Source: Candidatus Altimarinota bacterium
GTDB lineage: Bacteria > Patescibacteriota > Gracilibacteria > BD1-5 > UBA2023
Length of the DNA: 64,000 nucleotides
Assembly: GCA_028714815.1 (NCBI GenBank)
Contig: JAQTLR010000001.1
Coordinates: 62,001-126,000 of the forward strand
Direction of reading: 5' to 3'
In this document: positions 31,801-42,965 of the stretch, piece after piece
How the letters are laid out: each line of letters starts with the position of its first letter
Numbering within the stretch: position 1 is the stretch's first letter
Program-made: the position numbers and the translations under genes
The notes under the pieces: model-generated
The model's input: the letters and a program-made list of their open reading frames with translations, nothing else
Databases searched by the model: none
What the model was told of the DNA's origin: nothing

Positions 31801-33464
31801 ATTTAGAATCCTCAGGGGTTACAGAAGAACTTAGAATGCTGGCTCGGGAAAAGAAGCAGATAGAAACCGATCTTGCCCGAATATATAAAGAAATTGTTGA
31901 AAAGCGTTCCTGGCTTTCTGTGACTGAGAACGCTACTCCGAACGTTCGTGCTGCTCTAATGGCATACATGTCTGCTATTTCGAAGATAGGAAAAGGTACT
32001 GGAAAGCGAGCTATACGATATAGAAAAGATGCACGACAGGCAGCCAGTCTCGCACATGCAGCAGTGCCTTGTTGGATTATGCCGCATTATCGCGTTTCGG
32101 AATCTTTTCCGGCAGACTTCTGACTTTTCGACCTTGTTGTGATAGATGAAGCTTCACAATCAGATCTCACGGCGCTCCCAGCGATACTGCGAGCAAAGAA
32201 AGTTTTAGTTGTATGAGACGATAGGCAGGTTTCTCCCGAATGAATCGGATTAAAGGAAGAAGATATTAAATCTCTCAATCACCGCTATCTTTCCAGCCAA
32301 GTGGAAACCTATCGTCCGCAAATGACCCCGGAACGATCAGTGTATGACCTCTTTAAGGTAGCGTTTGCAAAGTCTTCGGTTATGCTTAGAGAGCACTTTC
32401 GTTGCGTTTCTCCTATTATTGAATATTCGAAACGTGAGTTTTATAATCACGAGATCGTACCATTGAGATTGCCAAAAAATTCTGAACGTCTGGATCCACC
32501 TCTTGTAGATGTCTTTATTACTAATGGATTTCGAAGAGGAGATACGAATGCTTTTGAAGCAAGGTTTATCGTTGATGAAATTAGGTCTATAATTTCGAAT
32601 CCTGAAATGAAGTGAAGATCAATAGGGGTAGTATCACTTTTGGCTGATAAACAAGCTTTGAAGATACGCGAAATGATAGAGTCGGACATTGGAATCGATG
32701 CCATAAGAGAACATCATATAGCCTGTGGGGATGCTAGAACTTTCCAGGGGAAAGAGCGCGATATTATGTTCCTTTCCATGGTTGTGTCTCCCGGCGAAGC
32801 CTCAGCGATAAGCAGAGAGTCATTTGCACAACGTTTCAATGTAGCAGCATCCCGTGCGAGAGATAGAATGTATCTTGTACGAAGTGTACAATCTGAGGAC
32901 CTAAGTAATGCTGACATCCATCGAAAAAGTCTAGTGGCTCATTTTTCACTTCCTTTCAATCAGGATGAGGTTCGAGTTGAGGATCTTCGCAAGCTCTGTG
33001 AGTCGGATTTTGAACGAGAAGTATATGACTTGTTAGTCGAGCGAGGATACCGAGTAGTTCCTCAGGTCAAAGTCGGAAGTTTTCGTATAGACATGGTTAT
33101 TGAGGGGCATAATGATTCACGGGTTGCCATAGAATGTGATGGTGATCGATATCATTGAGCAGATGTTTGGGATGATGATATGCGTCGTCAAGGAATACTC
33201 GAAAGGGCCGGATGGACCTTTTGGCGCTGCTTCGCCTCAGACTTTGTCATGCGAAGAGACGAGGTATTATGTGATCTTTTTAATACCTTGACCCGTATGG
33301 GAATCGATCCAATAGGCCATGAAAATGCAGGACGAAGCATCTATGTTGAAAAAAGGGAGGTTGAGATACCTGAGGTTCAGGCTTATGAAGAAACTATTCA
33401 GGAAGAACCTACAATGATCCTCGTTAATCCACTTTCGTTAACAAAAGAATTACTGGTCGCTTAG
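28848..33464 (+). CDS. SF1 helicase with C-terminal PD-(D/E)XK/Vsr-like nuclease domain
   Basis: This is one frame of 1538 residues with about 20 in-frame UGA codons. It has Walker A GPPGTGKTHT (about residues 413-422), a long helical insert, motif II VVIDEASQSD (about residue 1095), motif III VVGDDRQVSP (its Gly is UGA), and motif VI RFNVAASRARDRMYLV. This is the AAA_11/AAA_12 (UPF1/Dna2-like) layout. The last ~160 residues form a nuclease domain: FEREVYDLL, FRIDMVIEG, AIECDGDRYHG, then WTFWRCFASDF, as in the MTES_1575/Vsr-like endonucleases. Such helicase-nuclease giants are typical of anti-phage systems. The first 380 residues are not recognised. A small XRE regulator precedes it by 2 nt. 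Stop TAG. Confidence 0.85.
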
Positions 33465-33543
33465 TTTTGTTTATGCTTCAATGGTCAATTGAAAATGACC
33501 GCAACGGATGATCAATTATTAAAGCTTCGTATGGAAGCACTCT

Positions 33544-34518
33544 TTAACGTCTCATCGGTCGAAATATCGGGTCCGTAAGATGCGACACTTGCTTCTCGAA
33601 TTCTTCGGGATCTCGAAATTTATATTTGGATCTTTTACCCCATTGGACGACTATATCTTCGCTCCAAGATTTCTTCAATTGAAGTATCGCTCTTTCAAAA
33701 TCCTCAAAATCATTTTCAGATTCGCACGGATAACAGGGGTAATTGAAGGGATTGTCCAGAAAGTCGAGATATTCAACATACTGAGCAATCGGATCGAGAC
33801 AACCATTCCGATCGATATAGGCGATGCGCTTCGAATATGAGTACATAACCACTGATATTTTCAGGTATCCCATTTCTTGCAGCATCCCGCTTTCAAAGAG
33901 TTTCTTATATAGGTCCGCCTTGCCCCTGAGCGTAGCAAAATCCTCCGTTCCCATGTCCGTTTCCAAAAATACTATCTGGTCGTCTTTCGCGATGACGGCA
34001 TCCGGGTGGAGAAGTTCGCAACCATGATACTTCCCCGGGGAGGGAACCATAATACTAGTCTCACCATCAAAGAACGCTTCCAAAGGTTTAATTTTGAGCT
34101 TGTGGGAGAGATAAAGTATCCCATTTACGTTCGTGAGATCGTGTAAGAGACGATGTAGCTCTGGGGACTTCCCATAGAGCATTTTGGATTGAAAAAGGCT
34201 ATGGAATTGTGGAAGCTTTTCGATATTCAGTATGCCTTTCCAGTTTTTGGATCTATGGAGCTTGGAGTGGATTGCAACAGGAACAAGTGTTCTTATACAT
34301 TTCCCGATTGCTGCGGATTCGCCCCAAATGAACTGGTATTGCCTGGTTGATAATACGCCTGTCCTGTCTACTCTCATCCGAGCCATCCTTTGATCCCCGA
34401 TTGGGAACTCCTCCCCACTGAGAGGTGGATAACGAACAACAATCTTATTGAGTCGTACCCGAGAGTACGGAGCCTTCATACGTTTTGGTTCCGGTATCCA
34501 GATTTTTTGAATTTCCAT
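33544..34518 (-). CDS. Possible replication-relaxation family protein
   Basis: This 324-residue protein has no in-frame UGA. The centre reads LLHPDAVIAKDDQIVFLETDMGTEDFATLRGKADLYKKLFE, in which a PD...(F/L)ExD pattern followed by a basic helix resembles the replication-relaxation proteins of plasmids and conjugative elements. The C-terminal part is acidic and then basic. If correct, it would mark the left end of a mobile element. It converges with the helicase gene. The family assignment rests on one motif and I hold it loosely. Stop TAA 33544-33546. Confidence 0.5.
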   Translation of the reverse strand: MEIQKIWIPEPKRMKAPYSRVRLNKIVVRYPPLSGEEFPIGDQRMARMRVDRTGVLSTRQYQFIWGESAAIGKCIRTLVPVAIHSKLHRSKNWKGILNIEKLPQFHSLFQSKMLYGKSPELHRLLHDLTNVNGILYLSHKLKIKPLEAFFDGETSIMVPSPGKYHGCELLHPDAVIAKDDQIVFLETDMGTEDFATLRGKADLYKKLFESGMLQEMGYLKISVVMYSYSKRIAYIDRNGCLDPIAQYVEYLDFLDNPFNYPCYPCESENDFEDFERAILQLKKSWSEDIVVQWGKRSKYKFRDPEEFEKQVSHLTDPIFRPMRR

Positions 34519-35294
34519 ATTTGAAAAAGTAATTGATTAAACTTCTGTGGACATTATAAGGAAAAATCTCTGTTGACGGATTAGAGAAAAGATCCAGATA
34601 ATTTTCTCACATCCGCTGACGGAAAATTTTCGCGGAGCTTTTCGAATCTGTGGTGATTGCTAATAAAAATGCCACACTGGAAGATATCCGAGCGCGGAGT
34701 TTTCCTTCTTTATAAAAGGTGAAATTCAGAATGGACATCAGTCGAAAAATCCAATGCCCGCATGATACATCGTGCAGAATTTCCAGATCCAGAAATGGGA
34801 TCTATTAAAAGCAGCTGATTACGTCCGATTTTCCATAATCTCCCCCTTTATCTCTTCTTAGATAGGGACATTCTTAATTTCCTTTATCCTTTTTCCAATA
34901 GCGTTCCAATGGGGTTGCAGGTAGGTTATTTTTCGAAAAAATTGTGAATGTTCGATAGGTCGGACAACGAATGAAAACGATCATAGAAATGGATAATATT
35001 TTCCACATTCCTCATAGTTAACGAGTGCTGAGAGGTTTCTTTTTTCGTCCCCGACAGACGACTCAGATTCGCCCGGAAATATATAACGCCTTTCATGGAA
35101 TCATGTAGGGATTTCTTTTTGTATTTTCTTATGCTCATACGTTACGGTTGCGGAATATTTTCTCACTTAGAACTTCATGAGTCGCTGCAACGGACGATGC
35201 AAGCTAATGAAAATGTTGGTCATTTTTTCCGATTTCCCGACGACTTGCCATAATGTAGTGAAGAGATTATTTTTTATCATTCACTTTTCAATCT
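34519..35294. other. Mostly non-coding stretch
   Basis: About 780 bases separate the divergent genes at 34518 and 35295. Apart from a doubtful 70-codon frame (34926-35138, minus) I see no gene in either code. The region is A+T-rich with a TTGACG...GATAAT promoter-like pair near 34573-34603 (18-nt spacing). It could hold an origin, transfer site or small RNA, but no iterons or clear inverted repeats were visible to me. Confidence 0.4.
34926..35138 (-). CDS. Small hypothetical protein, doubtful
   Basis: The frame of 70 residues ends in TAA and contains no UGA. The product is basic (MSIRKYKKKSLHDSMKG) with many His, Ser and Asn and no membrane segment. There is no clear ribosome site. It stands alone in a long non-coding stretch. 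Length and composition alone do not show that it is translated. Confidence 0.3.
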   Translation of the reverse strand: MSIRKYKKKSLHDSMKGVIYFRANLSRLSGTKKETSQHSLTMRNVENIIHFYDRFHSLSDLSNIHNFFEK

Positions 35295-36368
35295 ATGCCA
35301 AAAAAGAAAACAGCCCATGCAGCTTCAAGACTTGCTAAAAAACTAGATAGATTGGATAAAGAGTTTCTTTCGAAACCGATTCCAGTAACAGCCCATCCAT
35401 TCGGGGATGATTCTTTGTCGGAACGCATCAAAGTATTCCTTGGGGCCGATCTTCTACAAATCATTGATTCCCCGCGTGGTGATACCTCTACCATGTGGGA
35501 TCTTCCGAGACTTGCAAACAGTCCATGACATACACTCGATTTCGAGGAAATAATTTTACTCAACGCAATGCTCGCATGAGTAGCCTCAAATATTGCCTTC
35601 GATATTTCTTGGCAACGACGAGAACTCACACGAAAATTCAATTGTAAAACATTCTTACAGTCATTGGAAGATTACTCGGGTTACATAGGATTGGATAGAA
35701 AAGTTATCGCAGTGAGAGCATTGACTATGGAAAACGAGGCAAGAAGACAATGATATTTCGCGTTCCCAAGGGACGGCTGGCATATTGGATCAATTTTTTC
35801 CAGTGCGATGCTTTTTTGGGACGAGCAAACTAAACTCTACGGACCGCGGTGGAAGTGATCGAATGATTTTGTTCGTTTCCTGACTGATCTCATCCGTCTC
35901 ATTATCTACCGCCCCAAACGAATAGATGTCCACAGAAAGGAGTGGGTGGGCACCTATACATACTCATTCGATGACTCGATGGCCGAAATATTCAAAAAAT
36001 ATTTCCCGAAATCACGAATCCTCATGGCACCAGAAAATGGATTCATTGCCAAGCCAGTACATTGGTCGGTATCGATTATTGCCTTACGGAAATTACTCGA
36101 AAACCGGAAGTTCCGTAATGTATCCTTGATAATAGGAACACGGCCAATGGCAGACTTCGTAGAATCCCTTAAAAACTATTGCAAAACGCGGGGGATTGAT
36201 TTCTCTCGGAAGTTTCTCCCGTACGACGTGGTCGAAACAAACACAGAGTCAGATTCAATACTCCTCATCGAGGAGTCGTTATTCACGGAACTCGGTCGTT
36301 TTTCACGCTTTCCGGGGTCCACGGTTCTTCCGATTACTGGAATCAAGGCATCGGCACGGTATTTTTAA
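35295..36368 (+). CDS. Hypothetical protein, 357 residues
   Basis: The frame is open with several UGA codons (35526-35528, and in GVASN, QGYFAF and KGSND contexts) and ends in TAA. The N-terminus is very basic (MPKKKTAHAASRLAKKLDRLDK); the rest is a mixed alpha/beta soluble protein with alternating strands in the C-terminal half (VSLIIGTRP, SDSILLIEES), compatible with a Rossmann-like core. I recognise no family. It lies between a possible replication-relaxation gene and an AAA+ gene and may belong to the same mobile module. Confidence 0.6.
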
Positions 36369-36481
36369 TCATACCCGACGAGAATAGTGTAAATTTCCTT
36401 ATAATACCATCAGAGTCTTAAACGTGGTTTTTATCGTGAAAACCATAACGACCACACTATTATTTTTTCACTTTTTCACAT

Positions 36482-37162
36482 ATGAAAAACAACAATCAAA
36501 CAAAGACGAGCCAGATCGAAAGAATGAGAGCTGCGATACAGTCAGAAATGCCGAATACTTCGGCGGGTGTATGTACCTTTGCAGATGTTTTTACGCAAGA
36601 AGTTCGAAAAAGGAAGAATGGCACTAAGGAGCTAGCACGAGCAATGCGCTCGTGGGATTTCGGAGACACTGGCAATTCGAGTGTATTTAATTCGAACGCA
36701 TTTATAGAAAAGATATCTCGCAGAAAATTTCAGTGTGACCCTTCTGTAAAACTGGATATCGCTTTGTACGATCATTATCTAAGCCTAGTATTGGAAACCA
36801 TCTGTAAAATTATCCGCCATAATAAAGGAGATGAATATAGAAAAGTTCTCGTCGAATACATACCTGATATTCTCGCTGTCATTTCTCCTGAGGAACGAGA
36901 CTTAATATCCCGTAAAGTTGCTCTTATCTTCGATAAGAAGGAAACAAAACTAAAACTTTCTCAAAAGAAAAAAACCTCCGTTTCCGAAACTCCTAAACCA
37001 GGAATACTGGAATCCATACCCATTCAGGCTATCCAGAATGTAGTTGAGCCGATTCATCAAGCGCAAGTGCAACAAGCACCGATTCAACCGCAATGGTCGG
37101 TCCCGAACACGGCCTCACAGCCAGCTCCACAATCCATTCCACAATCGCAACAAATTCCATAG
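36482..37162 (+). CDS. Hypothetical protein with Pro/Gln-rich tail
   Basis: This 226-residue protein has no in-frame UGA and ends in TAG. The first ~150 residues are helical and charged. The last ~50 are low-complexity, rich in Pro, Gln, Val and Ile (repeats of P-Q and Q-S), and probably disordered. No membrane segment or known motif is visible. It is followed by the AAA+ ATPase gene on the same strand after about 220 non-coding bases. Confidence 0.6.
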   Translation: MKNNNQTKTSQIERMRAAIQSEMPNTSAGVCTFADVFTQEVRKRKNGTKELARAMRSWDFGDTGNSSVFNSNAFIEKISRRKFQCDPSVKLDIALYDHYLSLVLETICKIIRHNKGDEYRKVLVEYIPDILAVISPEERDLISRKVALIFDKKETKLKLSQKKKTSVSETPKPGILESIPIQAIQNVVEPIHQAQVQQAPIQPQWSVPNTASQPAPQSIPQSQQIP

Positions 37163-37385
37163 CACGAGCGTGGCTTAAATCCCTAGAATTACAGGTTTTT
37201 TCTTTTTTATCACCCTCTTCTTTTCTGTACCCGATATGGGAAATTTCAGTTTATCACGTCATTTCCTGGTTTTTTCATTTTCAGAAGAGGGCTTCCGTAA
37301 GTCCCTTTGATTTTTCTCCTACGATTTTTCTGCAAAAACAGAGTTTTTTGGTACACTGATCTTAGAAAGAATATTTTTGGCTTTC

Positions 37386-38645
37386 ATGCCAGAAAAAATC
37401 GAAAAATCACTCTCGTGTGAGGGGTATTATTTTCTGACTAAAAATTCTATGGAAGATCGCAGATTGCCACTCTGGAAGCCCGAAATCGAAATGGTTGAGC
37501 GCATGAGACTATTTCTTTACGAAAGGCTCATTGGTCAAAAAGAGGCCATCGATGACGTTTGCAACCTGTTCGTGGCTCGTGCCGTCAGAACCGATGACGA
37601 CCGGAGGCCGTTCATGAGCGTTTTCTTGAACGGGACTTCCGGGGTCGGGAAGACCCTCATGTTCGAGTTGATAGGCGAGTTCCTCAACAATGAGCCGAAA
37701 GTCCGAAAAACGGGCGCCAGGATACCGGTCACGAAAATTTCTTTGAATTGAGTTTTCGCCTTCGAGTTGGTGGAGATGTGCTCTTGACTAAGTTCATCAG
37801 CCCGAAATCCATGAGATACGAAACGGAGCAAGTTCGAGACTTTGTACGAGGACGCATCTGAGGCTGATCCGATATTCGCCCGACAATGTATCGTGCTTGA
37901 CGAATTCGAGAAATTAGGTCCCAGTATCCACTGGAACGAAAAAATTGCTTTCAATTCTATCAGCGAAGTCATGGAAGAAGCCATACAGACTCCGAAGCAC
38001 CCCGATGGCATTACGATGGACCTCAGCAATACCATTTTGGTAATTACTGCGAACTATTTTCTGAACGAAGTGAAGGATCCGAAGCGATCCATCGGTTTCT
38101 CGGTGCCGGATGATCCGTCTGCCGCCAAGGAAGATGAAGCTCCTCAAAACATCGACAAGGAAGGAATCATTGAAAAAATGCGACGCCATTTCAGTATCTC
38201 ATCATTTAATAGGCTTGATAAAGTTATCATTTTTAATGACTTATCATCATTTGGCGACATGCGTAAGGGATTCGCTGAAAAGGAAATCCAGAAGATGTTA
38301 GATACGATTGATCGATTCTATACAGCACAAGGGAATCCGCTTCCATGCGTTGAACAATATGGAAATTTTGAGACACTGGTCCAGGAATCCCTTGATAATT
38401 GCGAAAAAAGCGGAGGATTCCGAGCAATCAAGCGATATGTTCAAAATACAATACTGGGCAGGATTTTATCATTGCTACATAAGGATTACCCCAATATTCC
38501 GAAGGAGAAAAGATTCGAACGCAGAATATGCAAAGGTTCCGGAAGTCAGACGCATGATAGAGCACCCCATAACGATGATGATTTTATGGAAGCTTTTGGA
38601 ATGGAGGATATGGCAAAAGAACTCAATCAGATCAATTACGAATAG
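37386..38645 (+). CDS. AAA+ ATPase, ClpA/B-like
   Basis: This 419-residue protein has one AAA+ module: a pre-Walker segment RLIGQKEAIDDVC, Walker A NGTSGVGKT, Walker B CIVLDEFEKL, sensor-1 TILVITANY, and a C-terminal lid region. The order and IGQKEAI signature match the AAA_2 (Clp/HslU/ClpB) group. The C-terminus is acidic. There is no ClpB middle domain or N-domain, so it is a short stand-alone unfoldase or remodelling ATPase. Three UGA codons between 37749 and 37823 separate Walker A from Walker B and must be Gly. I start at ATG 37386 rather than the upstream TTG at 37377. Stop TAG. Confidence 0.75.
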
Positions 38646-38692
38646 CTCAGCTCAGACCGTAGATACCAATTTATCCTTTATTTTAACACTAT

Positions 38693-39748
38693 ATGAAAAA
38701 CTCTACTATCAGTACCCCAGAAGGAACAAAAGAATTTAAGAAGATTTTGTACATAGGCGATATCCATTGAAGTCACCTCCTGAAAGGCTTTGTCGATCGA
38801 TTTGATGAATCTTATTATGTAGTTCTTTGCGGCGATTTATTCGATCGTGGCGATCATTCTGCCGAAGTCTACGAAACGGTACGAAAGTTGCATGAGCAAT
38901 GAAGGCTGACCATGGTCCAGGGTAACCATGATTTATTTTTTTCGCTTAGTTTTGGAATGAGGTGAGAATCCCGCTCAAAATTTGCTGAAAAGGCCAAATC
39001 GGTCCTTTCCGATATCGATCGTGTCATCCTTTGTGAAACATTTACCGACCAGTTCTACTCTAACGGTGGTGAATCAACAATGATTTCTTTCGCGAAAGCG
39101 TACGGAACCAATCTTGCTACGAAAGTTGATGAGATTATTGACTTCCTAATGCAATTCGGCCTATATGCCATTGATCCAGCAAATAATCTGGTCGCACACG
39201 GAACAGGGGCTATGTTTCTCGTGGATTGATCCCCAGTTTGAGAAACAATTGGCGGACAATTCATATCTGGATTCGATTATGTCCACGAACTTAATATCTG
39301 ATTCCGAAATCTTGACCGCAACACTTTGTTCCGGCTCACTGCCCGAGAAAGAGAACTTGGCACTAGGATTTACGAGGATATGGAAAGAAATTGAGCTATT
39401 CGGAATCCGGAATTCGTAAAAGGAAATTGGAGCTATCCGGTCGATATGGTGCAAACGTGGTTCAGTAATCGGATTTTTACCGATCCTCGGTATAGCGATG
39501 CTCACAAGGCACTTAGGAATGAGCTCGACCGTTACGGTCTTGGCAGGATGATATGCGGGCACTGGATGAATGACTCACAAACATTCGGAAAACCGAACGA
39601 TCCAGAAATGGAAAAGTATGGAGATACAATCATTCGGCTTGATCGATCAGCATGTGTTGGATACGGAAGTTTTGGCTACGCCGTGTTGGATATAGAAAGT
39701 AATACAATTGAAGAGGTTTGAGATTCTATTGATTTTATGAGAAATTAG
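38693..39748 (+). CDS. Calcineurin-like metallophosphoesterase
   Basis: This 351-residue protein has the metallophosphoesterase motifs in order: GDIHGSH (its second Gly is UGA), CGDLFDRGDHS, QGNHDLFFSL, a late H in VAHGTGAMF, and GHWMND. This is the PPP/ApaH-like serine/threonine or dinucleotide phosphatase layout. The last ten codons lie beyond a UGA (39719-39721). It follows the AAA+ gene by 47 nt on the same strand and is closed by a terminator, so the two probably form one operon. The substrate is unknown. Stop TAG. Confidence 0.8.
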
Positions 39749-39763
39749 TAATTGGAAGAAAAT

Positions 39764-39797
39764 GGACGTCCCCGAGAAAGGTGGATGTCTATTTTTT
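39764..39797 (+). terminator. Rho-independent terminator after the phosphatase gene
   Basis: GGACGTCCCC pairs with GGTGGATGTCT (with G-U pairs and one mismatch) around GAGAAA, followed by ATTTTTT. It closes the AAA+/phosphatase operon 15 nt after its stop. Confidence 0.7.
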
Positions 39798-39856
39798 GTA
39801 TTTTCTTTTTCCGTTCCCGATATTCCGATTTGGTTCCCTATGGAATGCCGTTTTTT

Positions 39857-39893
39857 TTGACAAAATAGCATATTTTATGCTATAATTTCGTTA
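39857..39893 (+). promoter_or_regulatory. Consensus leaderless promoter with palindromic operator
   Basis: TTGACA (39857-39862) and TATAAT (39881-39886) are separated by 18 nt; both boxes match the sigma70 consensus perfectly. The ATG of the next gene begins 7 nt after the -10 box, so the transcript should start at or next to the start codon. The spacer holds a perfect inverted repeat, ATAGCATA-TTT-TATGCTAT (39865-39883), which overlaps the -10 box. This is a strong promoter that a dimeric repressor could shut off. Confidence 0.8.
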
Positions 39894-40261
39894 TGAACCT
39901 AGAAATTCCAAAAGTCGGCATTTCGGTTCAGATTGAACGAATCGAATCGATTCTCGACAGCTCGTTTCTCTTGCTCCCAGAATCGAAAGCCGCACTGCTC
40001 TCGCATATGAAAGAAGAGGCGACGGATTCCATGGAAGTATCCAGGGTCGTCGCTTTTTTGGAGAGTGAGCGGAAATTCATGATCGAATTCATGAAACGGA
40101 GACTCCATGAGGATAATTTTCCGGAGAAAGCACCGATCCTGCTGCAAGAAATGCGCTCCGAGTTCCTTCGGAAGATTCGCGAGCAAGAAAATCTTGAAAG
40201 AGGCGAAAAGGAAACCATGAACAAAGAGATTGAGTCTCGACTCTCCTTTGCATTCGTATAG
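39893..40261 (+). CDS. Hypothetical protein, 122 residues
   Basis: The product is soluble, helical and charged, with no membrane segment and no in-frame UGA. The C-terminal half (RRLHEDNFPEKAP to KETMNKEIESR) reads like a helical bundle or coiled coil. It is the first gene of an operon driven by the leaderless promoter and is followed after 27 nt by the 881-residue gene. A small regulator or chaperone for that protein is possible, but no DNA-binding motif is visible. Stop TAG. Confidence 0.6.
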   Translation: MNLEIPKVGISVQIERIESILDSSFLLLPESKAALLSHMKEEATDSMEVSRVVAFLESERKFMIEFMKRRLHEDNFPEKAPILLQEMRSEFLRKIREQENLERGEKETMNKEIESRLSFAFV

Positions 40262-40288
40262 CACTGACTCATAACTTTCAACTCAACT

Positions 40289-42934
40289 ATGTCCCACACC
40301 CAAGAAAAACTCCCGAATCAAATACCGCGCACGGCCGAAGAAATGGTCCGTGCGGAACATTTGGCGCGAGAGCGAAAGGAACGGGGCGATCGAGAGGCAA
40401 TGACGGAACTCTCATCGCAGATGGAAGGCTTTATCCAGAATGCTTCACCAGATAATCTCCGCAGGTTTATCATGATAGTGTGCGCTGGCTCACCCGAGGC
40501 TCAGAAAGAATACTGACAACTTTGCACCTATTTCAATACGAAAGCCCTCGAACTCGCAAAGCATCCGAAAGCTGGGAAAAATCCAGACCAAAAATCAACC
40601 ACGGAACACTCCGCAGAACGTATAACCGAGCGTCCGGCAGAACCTTTGGCATTCTCAAAATTCGAGACAAAAGGAGATGTGAACGGAGTATCCGTACCTA
40701 TGCTCTCGACCGAGGCTTATGTTGCTCTCAAAACCACTAAAACGAATCCCGACGCGCTCGCGAAGTTCCTTGCCTCCGACGATCTCTCCTCGCTCGAATC
40801 GAGGAAGCGTCAGGCTCGGGACGAGCTTGAAAAGCAGAAGATCCATTTAATCAACTCAGGAAACTATCCTCAGGGCTGGGACAGCGCGGTAAACTTCCAC
40901 GAGGAATCCTTCAAGAAACAGGCCGAGGTAATTGTCGCGAAACACCGACCGAATGCCGAAGTATTCAAGAAATCCCTCAACACCGACCAGGGGCGCTACC
41001 TTCTCGAAAACACCGAACGGGTCCTTATCGAGTCCGGTATCAAATCAAACATTCGAAAAGGACTCGGAATCGCGGAGAATGCAGGTCCGAAAGAATCTTC
41101 CGGAGAAAAACTCACTGGGGAAGTCTATGGGAAAACGACTGATCTCCTTCGAAAAATCGGGTCGCTTAAAGATTCGATTAACCGTGACATAGAAGCTATT
41201 CGGGCACAGCATGCCACAATGCTCCGTGCGTGAGGGAATGAAATGGTGTATCAGCAGGCACTCGCAGGAGTTCCAGCGCGGTACGAACAGGTTGTCAAGA
41301 ATGATATCCGGGCATATGCAAAGGACGTGGGGAGTCATCTTCTATCACTCGATCCAGTCCCGCAGGTGGTCGTTCAAAAACAGCGTTTCTCACTCCCAAT
41401 CTGAGGAAAGAACGTAACGCTCGATTTCTCCAATCTCTGAAATGTGAATGTACAGGACAAAAAAGCATTGAAAGCTTCTTTCGAGAGTAATTTTGACTCG
41501 GTCTATCGAGAGACGATACCACAGAAGGCTTTCGATTCAATCAAGTCGGGTGCCGTCTACGTCAAAGATCATCCAGCCGAAGTCTGAGTGGATGTCGGAA
41601 GCATCGTAGTATCTGGAATAGCGACCGTCCTCTTCATGGAAAGTACCGCAAATACCAGCGTGTTCGTGGCGGGACCGGTTTTCACGGCGATGAACAATAC
41701 TGTAAGTGCTACGGGATACGGGATCATCGGAGCGAGTCGGGGGAAAGATTTCTCAAAGGAAGCACTCGCTGGTATCAATATACAGGATTCCGATAAGCCT
41801 GCGGATATCCTCCGTAAGAAGACGTTTGAGCTCGCATCGAACACAGTTCTTTTCGGTACTTTTAAGGCGACTGCAATCTCCGAAAAAGCCTTCAAGGAAG
41901 CAGTTACATCTCTTTCCGGCAAGACATTGAACCCGGAGCTCATGGCAATGGTGGCAAAAAATCCTATATTCAAGGGAGTGAACAAAATCGGTACACCAAT
42001 GCTCAAAACCACTGCCGAGACAACTTTCTTTACTTACTATATCGCCCTTTCGACAGGAGTAGATAATGCCCTCAAAGAAGTTATAAAATCCGGCGCGACT
42101 CCGAGCGAGGCTATCGAAGTAGTTCGAAATGAATTCGATAAAGTAAAGGATATCGATACCTTCCTCGACTACTACGCTTATAATCTCGGTTTTATATTAT
42201 CTGTGAAGTGAGGAACTAAGATTGGTGAGCATATCCTATCCAAACCAGATCACCAGAAGCTTTCAAAATCGGCTATGGAAATGGAAAAGGAGAAGACAAG
42301 ACTTGAATCAAAAGGGTATTCATTTGCAACCCGTCCGGACGGAGGGTTTTTCGTCTTCGATCCTTATGGGCATAGGGCAGATCTCAAAAGTCCAGATCTT
42401 GCACCATTCGTGAAGTCGAACAAAGAGATATTCGATCTTTCCATAAAACTCAATCCCAATGCTCAGCAGAAAACAAATCAGAAGGTCAATGAGCCCGACA
42501 GTGGTCGTGGAGGAAAAACAGCTACGAATCCGACGAACCTGGAACAAAAATTCGTAAACCTCGCAAGAAATTCCGCAGAAGCGGAAAAAAGTGGACTTAA
42601 ATATGCACTTCGCGATGAGACGGTATATTCCGGAATGGAACGAGCCGGAATATCTGATTGAGCAGGAGTGAAGGAAGGTCTTATGAAAAAATCCGGATTC
42701 GAAGAGTTTGAAATCCGGGATTATCGTGAAGGGAAAAAGGAATGATCCAATGAGATGGAGCGAGAAGCTTTGACGAAAATGGAGGTGGCGAGTGAGAAGA
42801 TTACAAGAGAGTATAAAAAAATAAAGAAAATGGTTCAATCTGATCTTGATTCAGATCAAAAAATCCAAATTTTGAAAGAATCTGGAATTACTGGGGAAAT
42901 ACACAGAAGATTACTTAGTCTAATGAAAAAGTAA
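40289..42934 (+). CDS. Large hypothetical protein, 881 residues
   Basis: The frame is open across nine or more UGA codons and ends in TAA at 42932-42934. The N-terminal half is helical and charged. The centre (about residues 435-500) is small-residue-rich and weakly hydrophobic (IVVSGIATVLFMESTANTSV), perhaps membrane-inserting. The C-terminal 300 residues are again charged, with a low-complexity Asn/Lys/Pro spacer (NPNAQQKTNQKVNEPDSG) before a compact final region of about 130 residues. The layout is reminiscent of effector or toxin proteins carrying a C-terminal active domain, but I find no catalytic motif. It is not an orthologue of anything I recognise. Confidence 0.7.
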
Positions 42935-42965
42935 TCCTTCACCTAAATTGAGGATTCAGTATTTC

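Noticed and set aside
39165-39419. 84-codon plus-strand frame inside the phosphatase gene
   Set aside because: The correct frame reads through UGA and contains the metallophosphoesterase motifs on both sides of this stretch.
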